From contig JAEXSP010000026.1 of NCBI GenBank assembly GCA_023453795.1, positions 1 through 64,000 of the forward strand: 64,000 nucleotides of DNA. Direction: 5' to 3'. This document shows, in pieces, positions 24,235-33,993 of the stretch; within the stretch, counting starts at the first letter, position 1; every line of letters begins with the position of its first letter. The DNA comes from Bacillota bacterium (GTDB lineage: Bacteria; Bacillota; Clostridia; Acetivibrionales; JAEXSP01). A program made the position numbers and the translations under genes. Under the pieces are notes generated by a model. It searched no databases and was not told where the DNA came from. It worked only from the letters and a program-made list of their open reading frames with translations.

Positions 24235-26085
24235 TTAATATTTTCCGAAATCACCATCATCTAATGATATCCTTATGTCTGAAGGAATACGTGAAGTTTC
24301 CGAAAAAACATTTGTGGGCTGGCCTTTTTCATTTATTTTCTTTTTTCCAGCCATACCCTCAAGCATTTTTAAAATTTCCGGGTTTAAGCTTTCAATTCCG
24401 CCTGAGTATTTGGCTTTTTTTAATTTGAATTTTGAAACAGAATCTTTTAGAAGTGCTGCCTGGCTTGACAGCTCTTCACTGGCAGCCGCACTCTCTTCAG
24501 CTGTAGCAGAGTTGGTCTGTACTACCTGTGCTACCTGGGTTATCGCCTGGTTGATCTGTGCAATACCATTTGCCTGTTCATTGGATGCATTGGCTATATC
24601 TCCGACAAGCTCCGCAGCCTTAGATATTCCATCCACTATCTTATTCAGAGCATCTGCAGTTTCGTTTGCAATTTTAGAGCCTACCTCAACTTTAGATATA
24701 GAGCCCTCTATCATTGTTGTTGTTTCCTTAGCCGCATTTGCGCTTCTGGCAGCAAGGTTTCTAACCTCTTCAGCAACTACAGCAAACCCTTTTCCGTGCT
24801 GTCCGGCCCTGGCAGCTTCAACTGCGGCATTTAATGCCAGTATATTCGTCTGGAATGCAATCTCGTCAATTACCTTGATTATTTTAGATATACTCGCTGA
24901 TGAATTATTTATATCCACCATTGCCTTAACCATATCCTGCATTTGTATGTTTCCCTGCTCAGCTTTGTTCTTTGCTTCCTTAGCAAGTTCATTAGCCTGG
25001 TTGGCATTAACGGCATTCTGCTTTGTCTGTGCTGCGACTTGTGTCATTGAAGAAGTTATTTCTTCGATGGAGCTTGCCTGTTCGGTAGATCCCTGAGACA
25101 ATGCCTGTCCTGAGGCCGATACCTGCATAGAGCCTTCAGCCACCTGTTCAGCTGCATTACTTATATCAGAGAGAACCTGATTGTTTGTTTCTATCATTTC
25201 ATTCAGCTTTCTGCCAAGTATGTCATTGTCAGAATTAACCTTAACATTTATAGTCAAGTCTCCTTCTGCAATTTTACCTACTGCATATACCTGCTCTCTT
25301 ATATTCTCAACCATTTTTGCGAATGATGCCATTAAGTTTCCTATTTCATCTTTTGTTTCAGATGCAATACTAATATTCACATCACCTAAAGCCATTTTAT
25401 CGGCTGCTTCTTCAAGTTTCTTTATAGGTTTGCTTATGACACTTGAAATAAAGAACCCAAGAATTATTGCCAATAACATGCCTATTACAATAAAGCTAAT
25501 CATTATAAAAGTAATTTGTTTTGATGTATCAGAATTTGAATCTGATTTGTCTTTAGCTGCATCGACATTTACCTTTTCGATTTTTGCCAACCCGTCTTCG
25601 ACTGCAGCAATATAATTTGCAGCATCTCCATACATATAATTACGGGCATCAGCATATTTTCCAGCCTTAACACCATTTATCAAATTATCTTTAACAGCAC
25701 TGTAGTCATCAATTGCCTTTTTTAAAGCGTCATATGCACTTTGTTCACTGCTGTCCTCAATAGTCAGGGAATATTCCTTTAAATCAGTATTTATGGAGTT
25801 AAATGCCTCATTTGCCGAAGCTATAAAGGTATCCTTTTTATAACCGTCCTCATTCAGTACAAGATCTCTTAAATTAACCCTGAATTTTTGGTAATTTTCT
25901 GTTATTTCCCCTATAATACTTATAGGAACAGTATTTTTTTCATATAATTGTGTACCTGCATCATTTATTGTATGAATTCCAATTACTCCAACTAAACCAA
26001 CAATACCTGCTATCAATGCCACAAGAACAAAACCGCACAGTAACTTAACCGAAAGCTTCAAATTATAAAACCATTTCATATTCAT
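24235..26085 (-). CDS. Methyl-accepting chemotaxis protein
   Basis: A 616-residue membrane receptor: transmembrane helix 1 (about 14-37), a periplasm-equivalent helical sensor of the four-helix-bundle type (about 38-190), transmembrane helix 2 (about 191-213), HAMP (about 214-268), possibly a second HAMP-like stretch, and a long coiled signalling domain. The hairpin tip 'DEIAFQTNILALNAAVEAARAGQHGKGFAVVAEEVRNLA' is at about 404-442. The C-terminus ends DGDFGKY with no CheR-docking pentapeptide. It is the only receptor in the operon, placed between cheW and cheR, which points to a dedicated input. The ligand is unknown. Confidence 0.95.
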   Translation of the reverse strand: MNMKWFYNLKLSVKLLCGFVLVALIAGIVGLVGVIGIHTINDAGTQLYEKNTVPISIIGEITENYQKFRVNLRDLVLNEDGYKKDTFIASANEAFNSINTDLKEYSLTIEDSSEQSAYDALKKAIDDYSAVKDNLINGVKAGKYADARNYMYGDAANYIAAVEDGLAKIEKVNVDAAKDKSDSNSDTSKQITFIMISFIVIGMLLAIILGFFISSVISKPIKKLEEAADKMALGDVNISIASETKDEIGNLMASFAKMVENIREQVYAVGKIAEGDLTINVKVNSDNDILGRKLNEMIETNNQVLSDISNAAEQVAEGSMQVSASGQALSQGSTEQASSIEEITSSMTQVAAQTKQNAVNANQANELAKEAKNKAEQGNIQMQDMVKAMVDINNSSASISKIIKVIDEIAFQTNILALNAAVEAARAGQHGKGFAVVAEEVRNLAARSANAAKETTTMIEGSISKVEVGSKIANETADALNKIVDGISKAAELVGDIANASNEQANGIAQINQAITQVAQVVQTNSATAEESAAASEELSSQAALLKDSVSKFKLKKAKYSGGIESLNPEILKMLEGMAGKKKINEKGQPTNVFSETSRIPSDIRISLDDGDFGKY

Positions 26086-26100
26086 ACCCCCATAATATTT

Positions 26101-26595
26101 TTATGCAATATCTCCCAAGCTTTCAAGTTCATCATCATTCAGCAGCTTTTCACAATCCAGCAAAAGCTTAACACTGTTATCGGCTTTGCCTATACCCTTT
26201 ATATACCTGTTATGGAAACCTGTCTTTATTTCCGGGGGAGGTACAATATTCTCCTCCTGTATCGACAACACTTCTGATACAGTATCAACGATAAGCCCTA
26301 CGGAGATTTCCTTAATATCAATAACAATAATACAGGTCCTGTCATTGTACTCAACAGGCTCTTTACGGAATCTTAGCCTTACATCGATTACAGGTATTAT
26401 TTTCCCCCTAAGGTTAATAATTCCTCTCACATAATCAGGAAGTTCCGGTATCTCGGTGATTGCCTGTATTCCAATGATTTCGGTCACATAGCAGATCTCA
26501 ATACCGTATTCCTCCTTCCCCAATGTAAAGGTAAGAAATTTGCCCTTCTGCGTATCTTCTTCCAATTCTATTGCTTCTTCTATGATTTCGGACAT
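26101..26595 (-). CDS. cheW: Chemotaxis coupling protein CheW
   Basis: From the ATG at 26595 (GGAG seven bases upstream) the protein has 164 residues. The CheW fold is clear: 'FLTFTLGKEEYGIEICYVTEIIG', 'ITEIPELPDYVRGIINLRGKIIPVIDVRLRF' and 'CIIVIDIKEISVGLIVDTVSEVL'. It links the receptor to CheA. An acidic N-terminal stretch (EEAIELEEDT) precedes the domain. It lies between cheA and the receptor gene. Confidence 0.94.
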   Translation of the reverse strand: MSEIIEEAIELEEDTQKGKFLTFTLGKEEYGIEICYVTEIIGIQAITEIPELPDYVRGIINLRGKIIPVIDVRLRFRKEPVEYNDRTCIIVIDIKEISVGLIVDTVSEVLSIQEENIVPPPEIKTGFHNRYIKGIGKADNSVKLLLDCEKLLNDDELESLGDIA

Positions 26596-26635
26596 TTCAT
26601 CAACTCCTTCTAAATTGTAAATAGGCATATTGCTT

Positions 26636-28708
26636 TTATCTGTTAATCAAACCGGCAATATCAAGTATCAAGCTGATATTGCCGTCCCCTAATAAAGTAC
26701 AGCCTGCAAGGCCATTGACCTTTTTAAGATACCTTGGAAGCGATTTAACAACAACCTGCTGTTCTCCAAGAAGTTCATCCGCAAAAATACAGACGCTCTT
26801 GGAATTATCTTCGACCATAATGGTTATTCCTTCATGTATATTAACTACATTCGTGCTGACTTTGAAGTGTTCATGTAATCTTAATACGGGATAACAGTCT
26901 CCGCGTATTATAATCATCTCATTTCCGTCAGGATCCCTTATTACGTCTTTCTCGTTCACCCTAAGCGATTCTTTAATTGCCGTAGTAGGTATTGTATATT
27001 TCGCATTGCCTACCCTGATTACCATGCCGTCAATTATCGCAAGCGTGAGGGGTATTTTAATCGATACGGCTGACCCTTGTCCCAGATCGCTGTCTACCAT
27101 TACGGATCCGCCTATTTTTTGGATGTTTTTGGATACCACATCCATTCCGACCCCTCTTCCGGAGAATTCCGTAACCTTCTCTTTGGTTGAGAAGCCCGGG
27201 AGGAAAATAAAGGAATATACTTCCTTATCTGTAAGCTCGCTCTCATTTTTTGTAACAAGACCGTTATTTCTTGCCCTGGCGAGGATCTTTTCCCTGTCCA
27301 GCCCTTTTCCGTCATCCTTAACAATAATCCAAACATCCCCGCCTGAATTCTTGGCCTCAAGGATAATTTTGCCTGCCTCTGCTTTTCCCTTTTTCTTTCT
27401 GTCTTCAGCGGTTTCAATTCCATGGTCTATTGAGTTTCGAATTAGATGCATCAATGGATCTGAAATATGTTCAATTATATTTTTATCAACTTCCGTGTCT
27501 TCACCGATTATCTCAAGCTCGACTTCCTTGTTCAACTTTTTGCTCATATCCCTTACGATTCTGTTCATTTTTTGGAAGGTAGAAGAAAGAGGAACCATTC
27601 TTATAGACATCACGCTGTCTTGAAGCTCATTTGTGATTTTTCTTAGTTGACGGGCAGCCTTATGAAAGCTGTCAAGCTGAAGCTTGTTCAATTCAGGATT
27701 GCGTGTAACCATCGCTTCTGCAATAACAAGCTCTCCGACGAGATCCATCAATTTATCGAGCTTTGCAATGTTTACACTGATCATTCCCTGTTTTCCTGCC
27801 GAAGCAGGAGTTTCTTTATGTATACCTTCCTTTTTAACCGGCGAAGGCTGTACGGGCAAAGGCCCGAGATCAATCTCATTTTTCTTCACGCTTAGAGGTT
27901 TGGCAGTCTGGTTTTCCTCCAATTCAATCAATTCCAAGTCCCTTAGGAAAATTGTATGGGACAGTGCATCCTGCACCTCATCAAATACAAGCGAAGTGGC
28001 AAAAATTACCTTGAAGCCTTCTTGCCTGATTACTTCGATAGAATCTTCCCCATTAATGACATCCTCCGGGAAATGCGATAGCACCTTGGAAAACTCCTTT
28101 AGGTGATGCACCACGGTAAAAGCCCTTATATGCTCCATTTCGCATCCATCTTCAAAGAAAATTACCGCCTGGTATTTCTTTTTATCACCACTTTCAAAAT
28201 TTACAGAAGTATTGCTGTCCGAAGCTATATAATATTTCTGTCCCGAAGCATCCTCAGTTACTTCACTGTCGGCAGCCGATTCTTTACTGCCGGTACTATT
28301 TGATTTCTTTAGTTCTGAAAGACATGCTTTAATATTAGCTATAAGTTCCGTAGAATCGTTTTCTGTAAACTTCTCGTCTCCCATCCTTTCTACTTCACCT
28401 TTAATGAAGTCAATGCCTTCAAGAACGATGTCGCTCAATTTGGAATAATCAAGGTTCTGTGGTTTTTCTTCCCGGATGTAATAGAAAAGATCTTCAAGGG
28501 CATGTGCAAGTGATGAAATACTATTGAACATCATCATAGCGGATGAGCCCTTTATTGTGTGCATTATCCTGAATATTTCATTGATGGACTCTTCAAATCC
28601 ACTGGATTTTTCACTGCTGAGGATAGATTGCTCGAGTTGTTCTATCAGCTGCATTGTTTCGAAAATGAACAAATCAAGCATAGGTTCCCTGCTGTAGCCG
28701 TTTCCCAA
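26636..28708 (-). CDS. cheA: Chemotaxis histidine kinase CheA
   Basis: The 690-residue kinase has the P1 HPt domain (His50 in IMHTIKGSSAMMMF), a P2-like response-regulator-binding region (about 170-265), the P3 dimerisation helices (about 300-370), the P4 ATPase with HLIRNSIDHGIE, DDGKGLD and GRGVGMDVV, and a P5 CheW-like regulatory domain. Translation appears to start at TTG (28708) behind AGGAG; an internal ATG at codon 10 is a weaker alternative. It phosphorylates CheY (28825-29178), CheB and possibly other receivers. All catalytic boxes are intact. Confidence 0.95.
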   Translation of the reverse strand: MGNGYSREPMLDLFIFETMQLIEQLEQSILSSEKSSGFEESINEIFRIMHTIKGSSAMMMFNSISSLAHALEDLFYYIREEKPQNLDYSKLSDIVLEGIDFIKGEVERMGDEKFTENDSTELIANIKACLSELKKSNSTGSKESAADSEVTEDASGQKYYIASDSNTSVNFESGDKKKYQAVIFFEDGCEMEHIRAFTVVHHLKEFSKVLSHFPEDVINGEDSIEVIRQEGFKVIFATSLVFDEVQDALSHTIFLRDLELIELEENQTAKPLSVKKNEIDLGPLPVQPSPVKKEGIHKETPASAGKQGMISVNIAKLDKLMDLVGELVIAEAMVTRNPELNKLQLDSFHKAARQLRKITNELQDSVMSIRMVPLSSTFQKMNRIVRDMSKKLNKEVELEIIGEDTEVDKNIIEHISDPLMHLIRNSIDHGIETAEDRKKKGKAEAGKIILEAKNSGGDVWIIVKDDGKGLDREKILARARNNGLVTKNESELTDKEVYSFIFLPGFSTKEKVTEFSGRGVGMDVVSKNIQKIGGSVMVDSDLGQGSAVSIKIPLTLAIIDGMVIRVGNAKYTIPTTAIKESLRVNEKDVIRDPDGNEMIIIRGDCYPVLRLHEHFKVSTNVVNIHEGITIMVEDNSKSVCIFADELLGEQQVVVKSLPRYLKKVNGLAGCTLLGDGNISLILDIAGLINR

Positions 28709-28824
28709 TATTATTCACTCCTATCAAGAAAATAAAAAGAATAGGTAAACCAGACAAGAAATTAATTTGGTACTGAATTTAATTTATATCAGTTTGAAAG
28801 GAAGGTAAGAATCAGCATATAAAG

Positions 28825-29178
28825 TTAAAGAGCATTAATAGCCTTAACCACCGCTTCTTCCTTAAAAGGCTTTACAAGGAATCCCTTTGCGCCCTTAATT
28901 ATGGCTTCTCTTACGTAAGCTTCCTGTCCAAGGGCAGATATCATGATTATTTTAGCAGACGGATCCATTTCCTTAATTTGGGTTAGTGCCGTTATCCCAT
29001 CCATTTCCGGCATTGTTATATCCATTGTAACAATATCAGGCTTGATTTCAAGATATTTCTGTACTGCAGCAACACCGTTTTCGGCTTCACCGATAACCTC
29101 AAAACCGTTTCTTTCAAGCATCATTCTCAATGACCCTCTCATGAATGCTGCATCATCAACAACCATTATTTTTTTCAT
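28825..29178 (-). CDS. cheY: Chemotaxis response regulator CheY
   Basis: A 117-residue receiver: VVDDAAFMR with the acidic pair Asp8-Asp9, Asp53 in DIVTMDITMP, Ser in 'MISALGQ' and Lys in 'LVKPFK'. It matches Firmicutes/Thermotoga-type CheY in length and in the 'AAFMRGSLR' helix. It is the first gene of the operon, 116 bases before cheA, with GGGAG upstream. Whether it contacts a flagellar switch cannot be decided, as no flagellar genes are in the window. Confidence 0.92.
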   Translation of the reverse strand: MKKIMVVDDAAFMRGSLRMMLERNGFEVIGEAENGVAAVQKYLEIKPDIVTMDITMPEMDGITALTQIKEMDPSAKIIMISALGQEAYVREAIIKGAKGFLVKPFKEEAVVKAINAL

Positions 29179-29630
29179 AATTCCAACTCCCTTGCAGTTT
29201 TTGTTACTGTATATTTTAGCTAAATTAATGTCATGATAAATTGTACTTAATATAAAAATATGTTGGGATTACATTTAAAACATTGAGTGATTACAATTTG
29301 AAACATTGAGTAAAAAACAAAAGATATACCAAATCAGCTTCATTCCCTAGTTTGTAAATTTTACGAATACTTTTAAATTAATGGTATTACAAGAAAAGTT
29401 AATATAGATATTTAAAAAACTAATAAATGATACAACCTAATCATATTTTACAAGAAATTACCGCTAATTGCAATAGTCTGATACTTTTTTAATAATAACT
29501 ATATATTCGATACTAAACAACAAATTCCTGCCTTAACTTTATTTTTTATTAGATATTCCACTCGTAATCCTTGCCATTATTGGTTTTTTAATGTACCATT
29601 ATCATAAGTACTTACTAGGGAGGATTCTGT
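29179..29630. other. Divergent intergenic region before che operon and aminotransferase
   Basis: This 452-base AT-rich region separates the divergent cheY and aminotransferase genes. A tandem 22/23-bp repeat lies at 29267-29311. A candidate minus-strand promoter, TTGCAA (29473-29468) and TAAAAT (29450-29445) with 17-base spacing, lies about 270 bases before cheY and would give a long leader. I see no sigma-D type promoter, no RNA gene and no convincing coding frame. Confidence 0.5.
29267..29311. repeat. Tandem 22/23-bp repeat upstream of cheY
   Basis: GATTACATTTAAAACATTGAGT (29267-29288) is followed directly by GATTACAATTTGAAACATTGAGT (29289-29311). AAACATTGAGT is identical in both. It could be a pair of regulator sites or a relic of an insertion-sequence end. 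Confidence 0.7.
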
Positions 29631-30815
29631 ATGTTTTCAGAAAAAATCGTCAAAAACTTAAGTTCTTCTTCTTTTATAAGAGCAATGTTTGAAGAGGGAG
29701 AAAAACTTCGCAAAATATATGGTCCTGATAAAGTTTATGATTTCAGTATCGGAAATCCGGATACTGAGCCGCCGGATAAAGTAAAAAAGACCCTTATCGA
29801 TCTTGTAACAAGCGATAAGCCAGGCAAACACAGGTACATGAGCAATTCAGGCTATCAGGATGTCCGCGAAAAAATCGCAGCTCATGTCAGCAAGGAGAAT
29901 GGAATCGAGCTGACAGCTGAACATATAATAATGACTGTAGGAGCTGCCGGTGGTTTGAACATTGCATTGAAATCACTTTTAAACCCCGATGAAGAGGTCA
30001 TAGTATTTGCACCATATTTCGTTGAGTATTTTTCCTATATAGACAATCACGGCGGAAAACCCGTTGTGGTAAAACCAGACCCCAATACTTTTGAACCGGA
30101 TCTTGAAGAATTGGATAAACTGGTAACGCCTAAGACTAAAGCAATCATTATCAACAACCCTCACAACCCGACAGGGATAATTTACAGGGAAAAGACACTT
30201 AAACAAATTGCAGAGATTATCGAAAAGAAATCAAAGGCTTACGGTACAGAAATATTTGTTATTTCAGACGAGCCGTATGCTTCAATCGTTTATGATAATG
30301 CAAAAGTCCCGGAAATATTAAAAATCTTCAGGAATTCAATAATCATAAACTCATTCAGCAAATCGCTTGCCTTGCCTGGCGAAAGAATAGGGTATGTTGC
30401 GATAAACCCCGGAATTAATGATTGCAGGACTCTGATAGATGCTATGATTTATACCAACCGTACTCTTGGGTATGTAAATGCACCCGCACTATTTCAAAAG
30501 GCTGTTGCAGAGAATATTGACATTGCAGTGGATGTGAAGGACTATCAGAAGAAGCGTGACCTGCTTTATAACCACCTTACAGGATTAGGCTTTTCCTGTA
30601 TCAAGCCCCAGGGAGCCTTCTACCTTTTCCCGAAAGCTTTAATTGATGATGATGTAGAGTTTGCTAAAAGGGCTGTAAAGTACAACCTCCTTCTTGTACC
30701 GGGGTCAGGGTTCGGTTATCCCGGTTATTTGAGGCTTGCATACTGCGTAAACATCAAAACAATAGAAAATTCTTTTCCTGCATTTGAAGCACTGGCGAAA
30801 GAATTTGGTAAATAG
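29631..30815 (+). CDS. Class I/II PLP-dependent aminotransferase
   Basis: The 394-residue enzyme is a fold-type I aminotransferase of the AspB/AraT group. Visible landmarks are 'FSIGNPDTEPP' near the N-terminus, 'MTVGAAGGLNIAL' (phosphate-side contacts), 'NNPHNPTGIIY' (Asn of the PLP site), 'ISDEPYASIVYD' (Asp and Tyr), the Schiff-base lysine in 'NSFSKSLALPGERIGY' and a C-terminal 'YLRLAYCVN' with the carboxylate-binding Arg. It transfers amino groups between an amino acid and 2-oxoglutarate; the exact pair is undetermined. GGGAGG precedes the ATG; a terminator follows at 30837-30865. Confidence 0.88.
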   Translation: MFSEKIVKNLSSSSFIRAMFEEGEKLRKIYGPDKVYDFSIGNPDTEPPDKVKKTLIDLVTSDKPGKHRYMSNSGYQDVREKIAAHVSKENGIELTAEHIIMTVGAAGGLNIALKSLLNPDEEVIVFAPYFVEYFSYIDNHGGKPVVVKPDPNTFEPDLEELDKLVTPKTKAIIINNPHNPTGIIYREKTLKQIAEIIEKKSKAYGTEIFVISDEPYASIVYDNAKVPEILKIFRNSIIINSFSKSLALPGERIGYVAINPGINDCRTLIDAMIYTNRTLGYVNAPALFQKAVAENIDIAVDVKDYQKKRDLLYNHLTGLGFSCIKPQGAFYLFPKALIDDDVEFAKRAVKYNLLLVPGSGFGYPGYLRLAYCVNIKTIENSFPAFEALAKEFGK

Positions 30816-30836
30816 TATAGACAACAAATTGATAAT

Positions 30837-30865
30837 AAAAGGCCGGTTTATTCCGACCTTTTTTT
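30837..30865 (+). terminator. Terminator of aminotransferase gene
   Basis: AAAAGG (30837-30842) and CGG pair with CCG and CCTTTT across one mismatch, followed by a run of T to 30865. Confidence 0.75.
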
Positions 30866-30972
30866 GTTTATTTGATATGCTCCAATATGAATTCCATATT
30901 TATATTAAAGCTTTTAATAACGTCTTCTTTTGTATTGGTTGACCTTTTATTCACATGCATGATTACCCTGTC

Positions 30973-33690
30973 TTATTTGTCCCACTCTTTTTTCAGGACA
31001 TTTTCAATGAATATTCTTACAAGAGCTTCGTCAAATTGCATTCCCGAACACTTCTCCAACTCATGTATGGCATCAGCTTCCGGCATCGCACCACGATAAC
31101 TCCGTTCACAGGTCATCGCATCATATGCGTCAGCAATACTCAGAATTCTGGAAGGAAGGGGTATTTCATCGCCCTTTAGCCCCTTGGGGTAGCCTGACCC
31201 ATTTAGCCTTTCATGGTGAAACAACGTATATTTTGCTATATCCGACATATCGTTCAAGGTACTGAGGATTCTATACCCTATTTCCGGATGGCGCTTTATC
31301 TGCTCCCATTCTTCGTCGTTAAGTTTTCCAGGCTTGCTAAGTATATTGTCATCAATAGCGATTTTTCCGATATCATGTAAAAGCCCCATTGTCCTGAGTT
31401 CATCGATTTCCTTTTCCAGCAGCCCCATAGCCTTTCCCATGCTTTCACAAAATAAGGCTACCCTGCGGGAATGCTCCTCTTCCCTCTTATTTTTCTCATG
31501 AAGAGTACTTATAATGGCTTTAATTGTCTTCCCCCTCATACTGGGACTCTCAAATAGTTTTTTCTTGTACATGCTGTCTTCGGCAATTTTTAATACCGTC
31601 TCAATTTTTTCTTCCTCCAGATACTTCGTCTCCCAACCGAAAGAAACTGATATATCGGCAGAACCAACATTTTCACTCGAAGCCAGTTGATTAATTCGCC
31701 TGATAATCTGTTCTGCATCAGAGGCATTGGTTTTCTGCATTAATATGACGAATTCATCACCGCCAAGCCTGGCAATGCAATCACTTTTTCTGCACCCACG
31801 CCTGAGAACTTCAGCAACCTTTACAAGCAGTTCATCTCCTTTGGCATGTCCGAAGGAATCGTTAATAAGCTTTAATCCATTGACATCTCCCATTACAACT
31901 GTTAGCGGAAGATTTGTTTTTACATCAAGGCGCTTCAGCTCTTCTTCATAAAACCGCCTGTTATAAAGTCCGGTTAACTGGTCATGATAGCTTAAATAGA
32001 TAATTTCACTTTGTGCTTTCTTCCTTTCTTCAATATTCCTGCTGACACACACGGTTTCGATTTCGCCGTCGGAATTTATCCTGAATTTTAAAGAAAGCTC
32101 TACCCAAATAATTTGACCGTTCTTGCAAGGCTGCTGAATCTCCAAGGTATAGGCATTATGCTTCGTTGGATCATTAGTAAATTCACCGGTATATTGCTCT
32201 AGTTTTTCCTTAACCAGAACGTAGGATTCAGGAGTCATAACCTCTTCAAGACTCTGGCATATAGCTTCCTCAGCTGTGTACCCCCTCAGATGATACACAG
32301 ATGGACTAATGTATGTAACCTTGCCCTGAGACAAATTTAAAACAGAAATGACGTCTGACGTATTTTCAGTCAAAATCCTGTACTTTTCCTCGCTTTTTCT
32401 CAGTATTTCCTCAGCTTCTATTCTTTTAGTAATATCAATGCCTATCCCTACATAGTGTGTTCTTCCTTCAAGCGATAGGGTACTTGCTTTAAAATACATG
32501 GGTATACCTGTTCCGTCTTTTTTTCTAAGACTTGCTTCAGCGGAGTATCCCCCGTTTTTCAACATTTCTGATATATGTCTTAGCAAAACCTCTTTGCTTA
32601 TTTCATTATCCATATACCATTCCGTTATTCCCATCCCGTACAATTCCTCTGCAGTGTATCCTGTAAGTTCCTCATGCTTTTTATTCCAACGTATAAGCTT
32701 ATTCTGATCATCGTACAGGTATATAATTTCATCAATACTGTTGAAGACAGCCTCCATAAGATTTTTTTCCGCAATGAGAGCTTTCTCGGCTTTGTTTTTT
32801 TCGAAGATTTCTTCTTCCAGAAGTCTGTTCATCTCCTGAAGTCTGTTTGTACGGTCAATAACCTTATATTCAAGTTCCTCATTCAATTTTTTAATCTCTT
32901 TTTCTGCCTTTTGCTTCTCGGAGATTTCTTCCTCCAGCATTGAATTTACTTCTTCCAAATCAGCGTTGATTTTCTCTAATTGAACTGTCCTTTCCTGAAC
33001 CTTCTTTTCCAGTTCCGAATTCAGTTTTTTAGTTTCAGTCTCTGCCATTTTTCTTTTTCTGATTTCATCTTCCTGCTGAATATTTTTTAAAGCCAAAACA
33101 GATAGCTGATTTGCGATAAGAAAAAGGAACTTGCAAATATATGAGAACTGCTGTCTGCTCATTCTCGTGACCTTGTTTAAAGCATCCTGGAACTGGTCAC
33201 GGTCAGCACCAATCTTATCAGCATAATGAAGCATTTCCTTTTCATTATAATCGCTCTCTAAAACCTGACCGATCAGCCAGTTGGCAATGTGTACATCTCC
33301 AAGCATAATGCCTGCACCGCCATCCCAAAGTCCTCCGCTCAAGCATTTCTGCATCCTTGGGCCGTCTTTATACGGACTGCCTAAAACAGAATCCGAAAAC
33401 ATGCAGTTTTTCATTCCGACTTCAGTTTTTCTTACAATGCCGCAGAAGCAGCTGAAATTACTTGGCTCTGTAATTGGAGTGCCATCCACTTCTGTAATGA
33501 TGGAGGCGACTCCTGTAGCAGCCGAAAACATATCCTGAATCTCTTGAATTTTTTTGAGGTCAAAAAGCTCAGAAAACTTATAATCGGCTTTTTGCATATT
33601 CAAGTTTTTCAAGTCGATATTTACTTTAAAGTAATTATTTTCTTCATTATTCTGGTAATGCAGTTTGTCTTTTTTCATTATGCCAAACAC
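30973..33690 (-). CDS. PocR-PAS-GGDEF-HD-GYP signalling protein
   Basis: A 905-residue soluble protein joining, in order, a PocR sensory domain (about 37-205, with the Cys group SCFCGIVRKTEVGMKNC), a coiled coil (about 205-315), two PAS domains (about 318-440 and 445-565), a GGDEF domain with intact RLGGDEF (about 575-735) and a C-terminal HD-GYP domain (about 740-900; HDIGKIAI, HHERLNGSGYPKG). It thus carries both c-di-GMP synthesis and hydrolysis modules. The HHExxDGxGYP motif has Asn in place of Asp. PocR domains often sense small hydrocarbon derivatives. It is a single gene. Confidence 0.92.
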   Translation of the reverse strand: MFGIMKKDKLHYQNNEENNYFKVNIDLKNLNMQKADYKFSELFDLKKIQEIQDMFSAATGVASIITEVDGTPITEPSNFSCFCGIVRKTEVGMKNCMFSDSVLGSPYKDGPRMQKCLSGGLWDGGAGIMLGDVHIANWLIGQVLESDYNEKEMLHYADKIGADRDQFQDALNKVTRMSRQQFSYICKFLFLIANQLSVLALKNIQQEDEIRKRKMAETETKKLNSELEKKVQERTVQLEKINADLEEVNSMLEEEISEKQKAEKEIKKLNEELEYKVIDRTNRLQEMNRLLEEEIFEKNKAEKALIAEKNLMEAVFNSIDEIIYLYDDQNKLIRWNKKHEELTGYTAEELYGMGITEWYMDNEISKEVLLRHISEMLKNGGYSAEASLRKKDGTGIPMYFKASTLSLEGRTHYVGIGIDITKRIEAEEILRKSEEKYRILTENTSDVISVLNLSQGKVTYISPSVYHLRGYTAEEAICQSLEEVMTPESYVLVKEKLEQYTGEFTNDPTKHNAYTLEIQQPCKNGQIIWVELSLKFRINSDGEIETVCVSRNIEERKKAQSEIIYLSYHDQLTGLYNRRFYEEELKRLDVKTNLPLTVVMGDVNGLKLINDSFGHAKGDELLVKVAEVLRRGCRKSDCIARLGGDEFVILMQKTNASDAEQIIRRINQLASSENVGSADISVSFGWETKYLEEEKIETVLKIAEDSMYKKKLFESPSMRGKTIKAIISTLHEKNKREEEHSRRVALFCESMGKAMGLLEKEIDELRTMGLLHDIGKIAIDDNILSKPGKLNDEEWEQIKRHPEIGYRILSTLNDMSDIAKYTLFHHERLNGSGYPKGLKGDEIPLPSRILSIADAYDAMTCERSYRGAMPEADAIHELEKCSGMQFDEALVRIFIENVLKKEWDK

Positions 33691-33993
33691 CTTTGTTATG
33701 AATTTTCAACTATTATATAAGCAAATATTAAACACGTTTATGATATTATGGATTAAAAAAGAAATCACTTTATAAAGCATAACAATTCTGGCTAAATTGC
33801 ATAATTCTACATAAAAATAAATATTCCTTTATTTTGTTAAATTTTTTCAGTCTTTTTGTGGGCACAGGCTAGAATAGAAAATTTATTATTCTACAGAAAG
33901 GATGTATTTAAGAACAAAGCCCAGTTAGGCTTTTATTGAAGTTAATTGGCATAAAAAAAGAAGGAACTCGAAACCGACTGCTTTTTTCAGCAT
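33691..33993. other. Intergenic region after thiN
   Basis: Between the PocR protein gene and thiN lie 303 bases. AAAGCC (33916-33921) pairs with GGCTTT (33928-33933), a small terminator-like hairpin that can serve the minus-strand thiN operon end. An AT-rich inverted repeat TAGAATA/TATTCTA lies near 33870. A possible 8-codon frame at about 33902 is too short to support. No gene is called. Confidence 0.5.

Noticed and set aside
24275..25096. Long plus-strand open frame opposite the chemoreceptor gene
   Set aside because: It lies wholly inside the receptor gene, has low-complexity composition and matches no family; a reverse-strand artefact.
33902..33928. Eight-codon frame with AGAAAGG upstream
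   Set aside because: Too short, no downstream gene on the plus strand for a leader-peptide role, and the overlapping hairpin is better explained as the thiN-side terminator.
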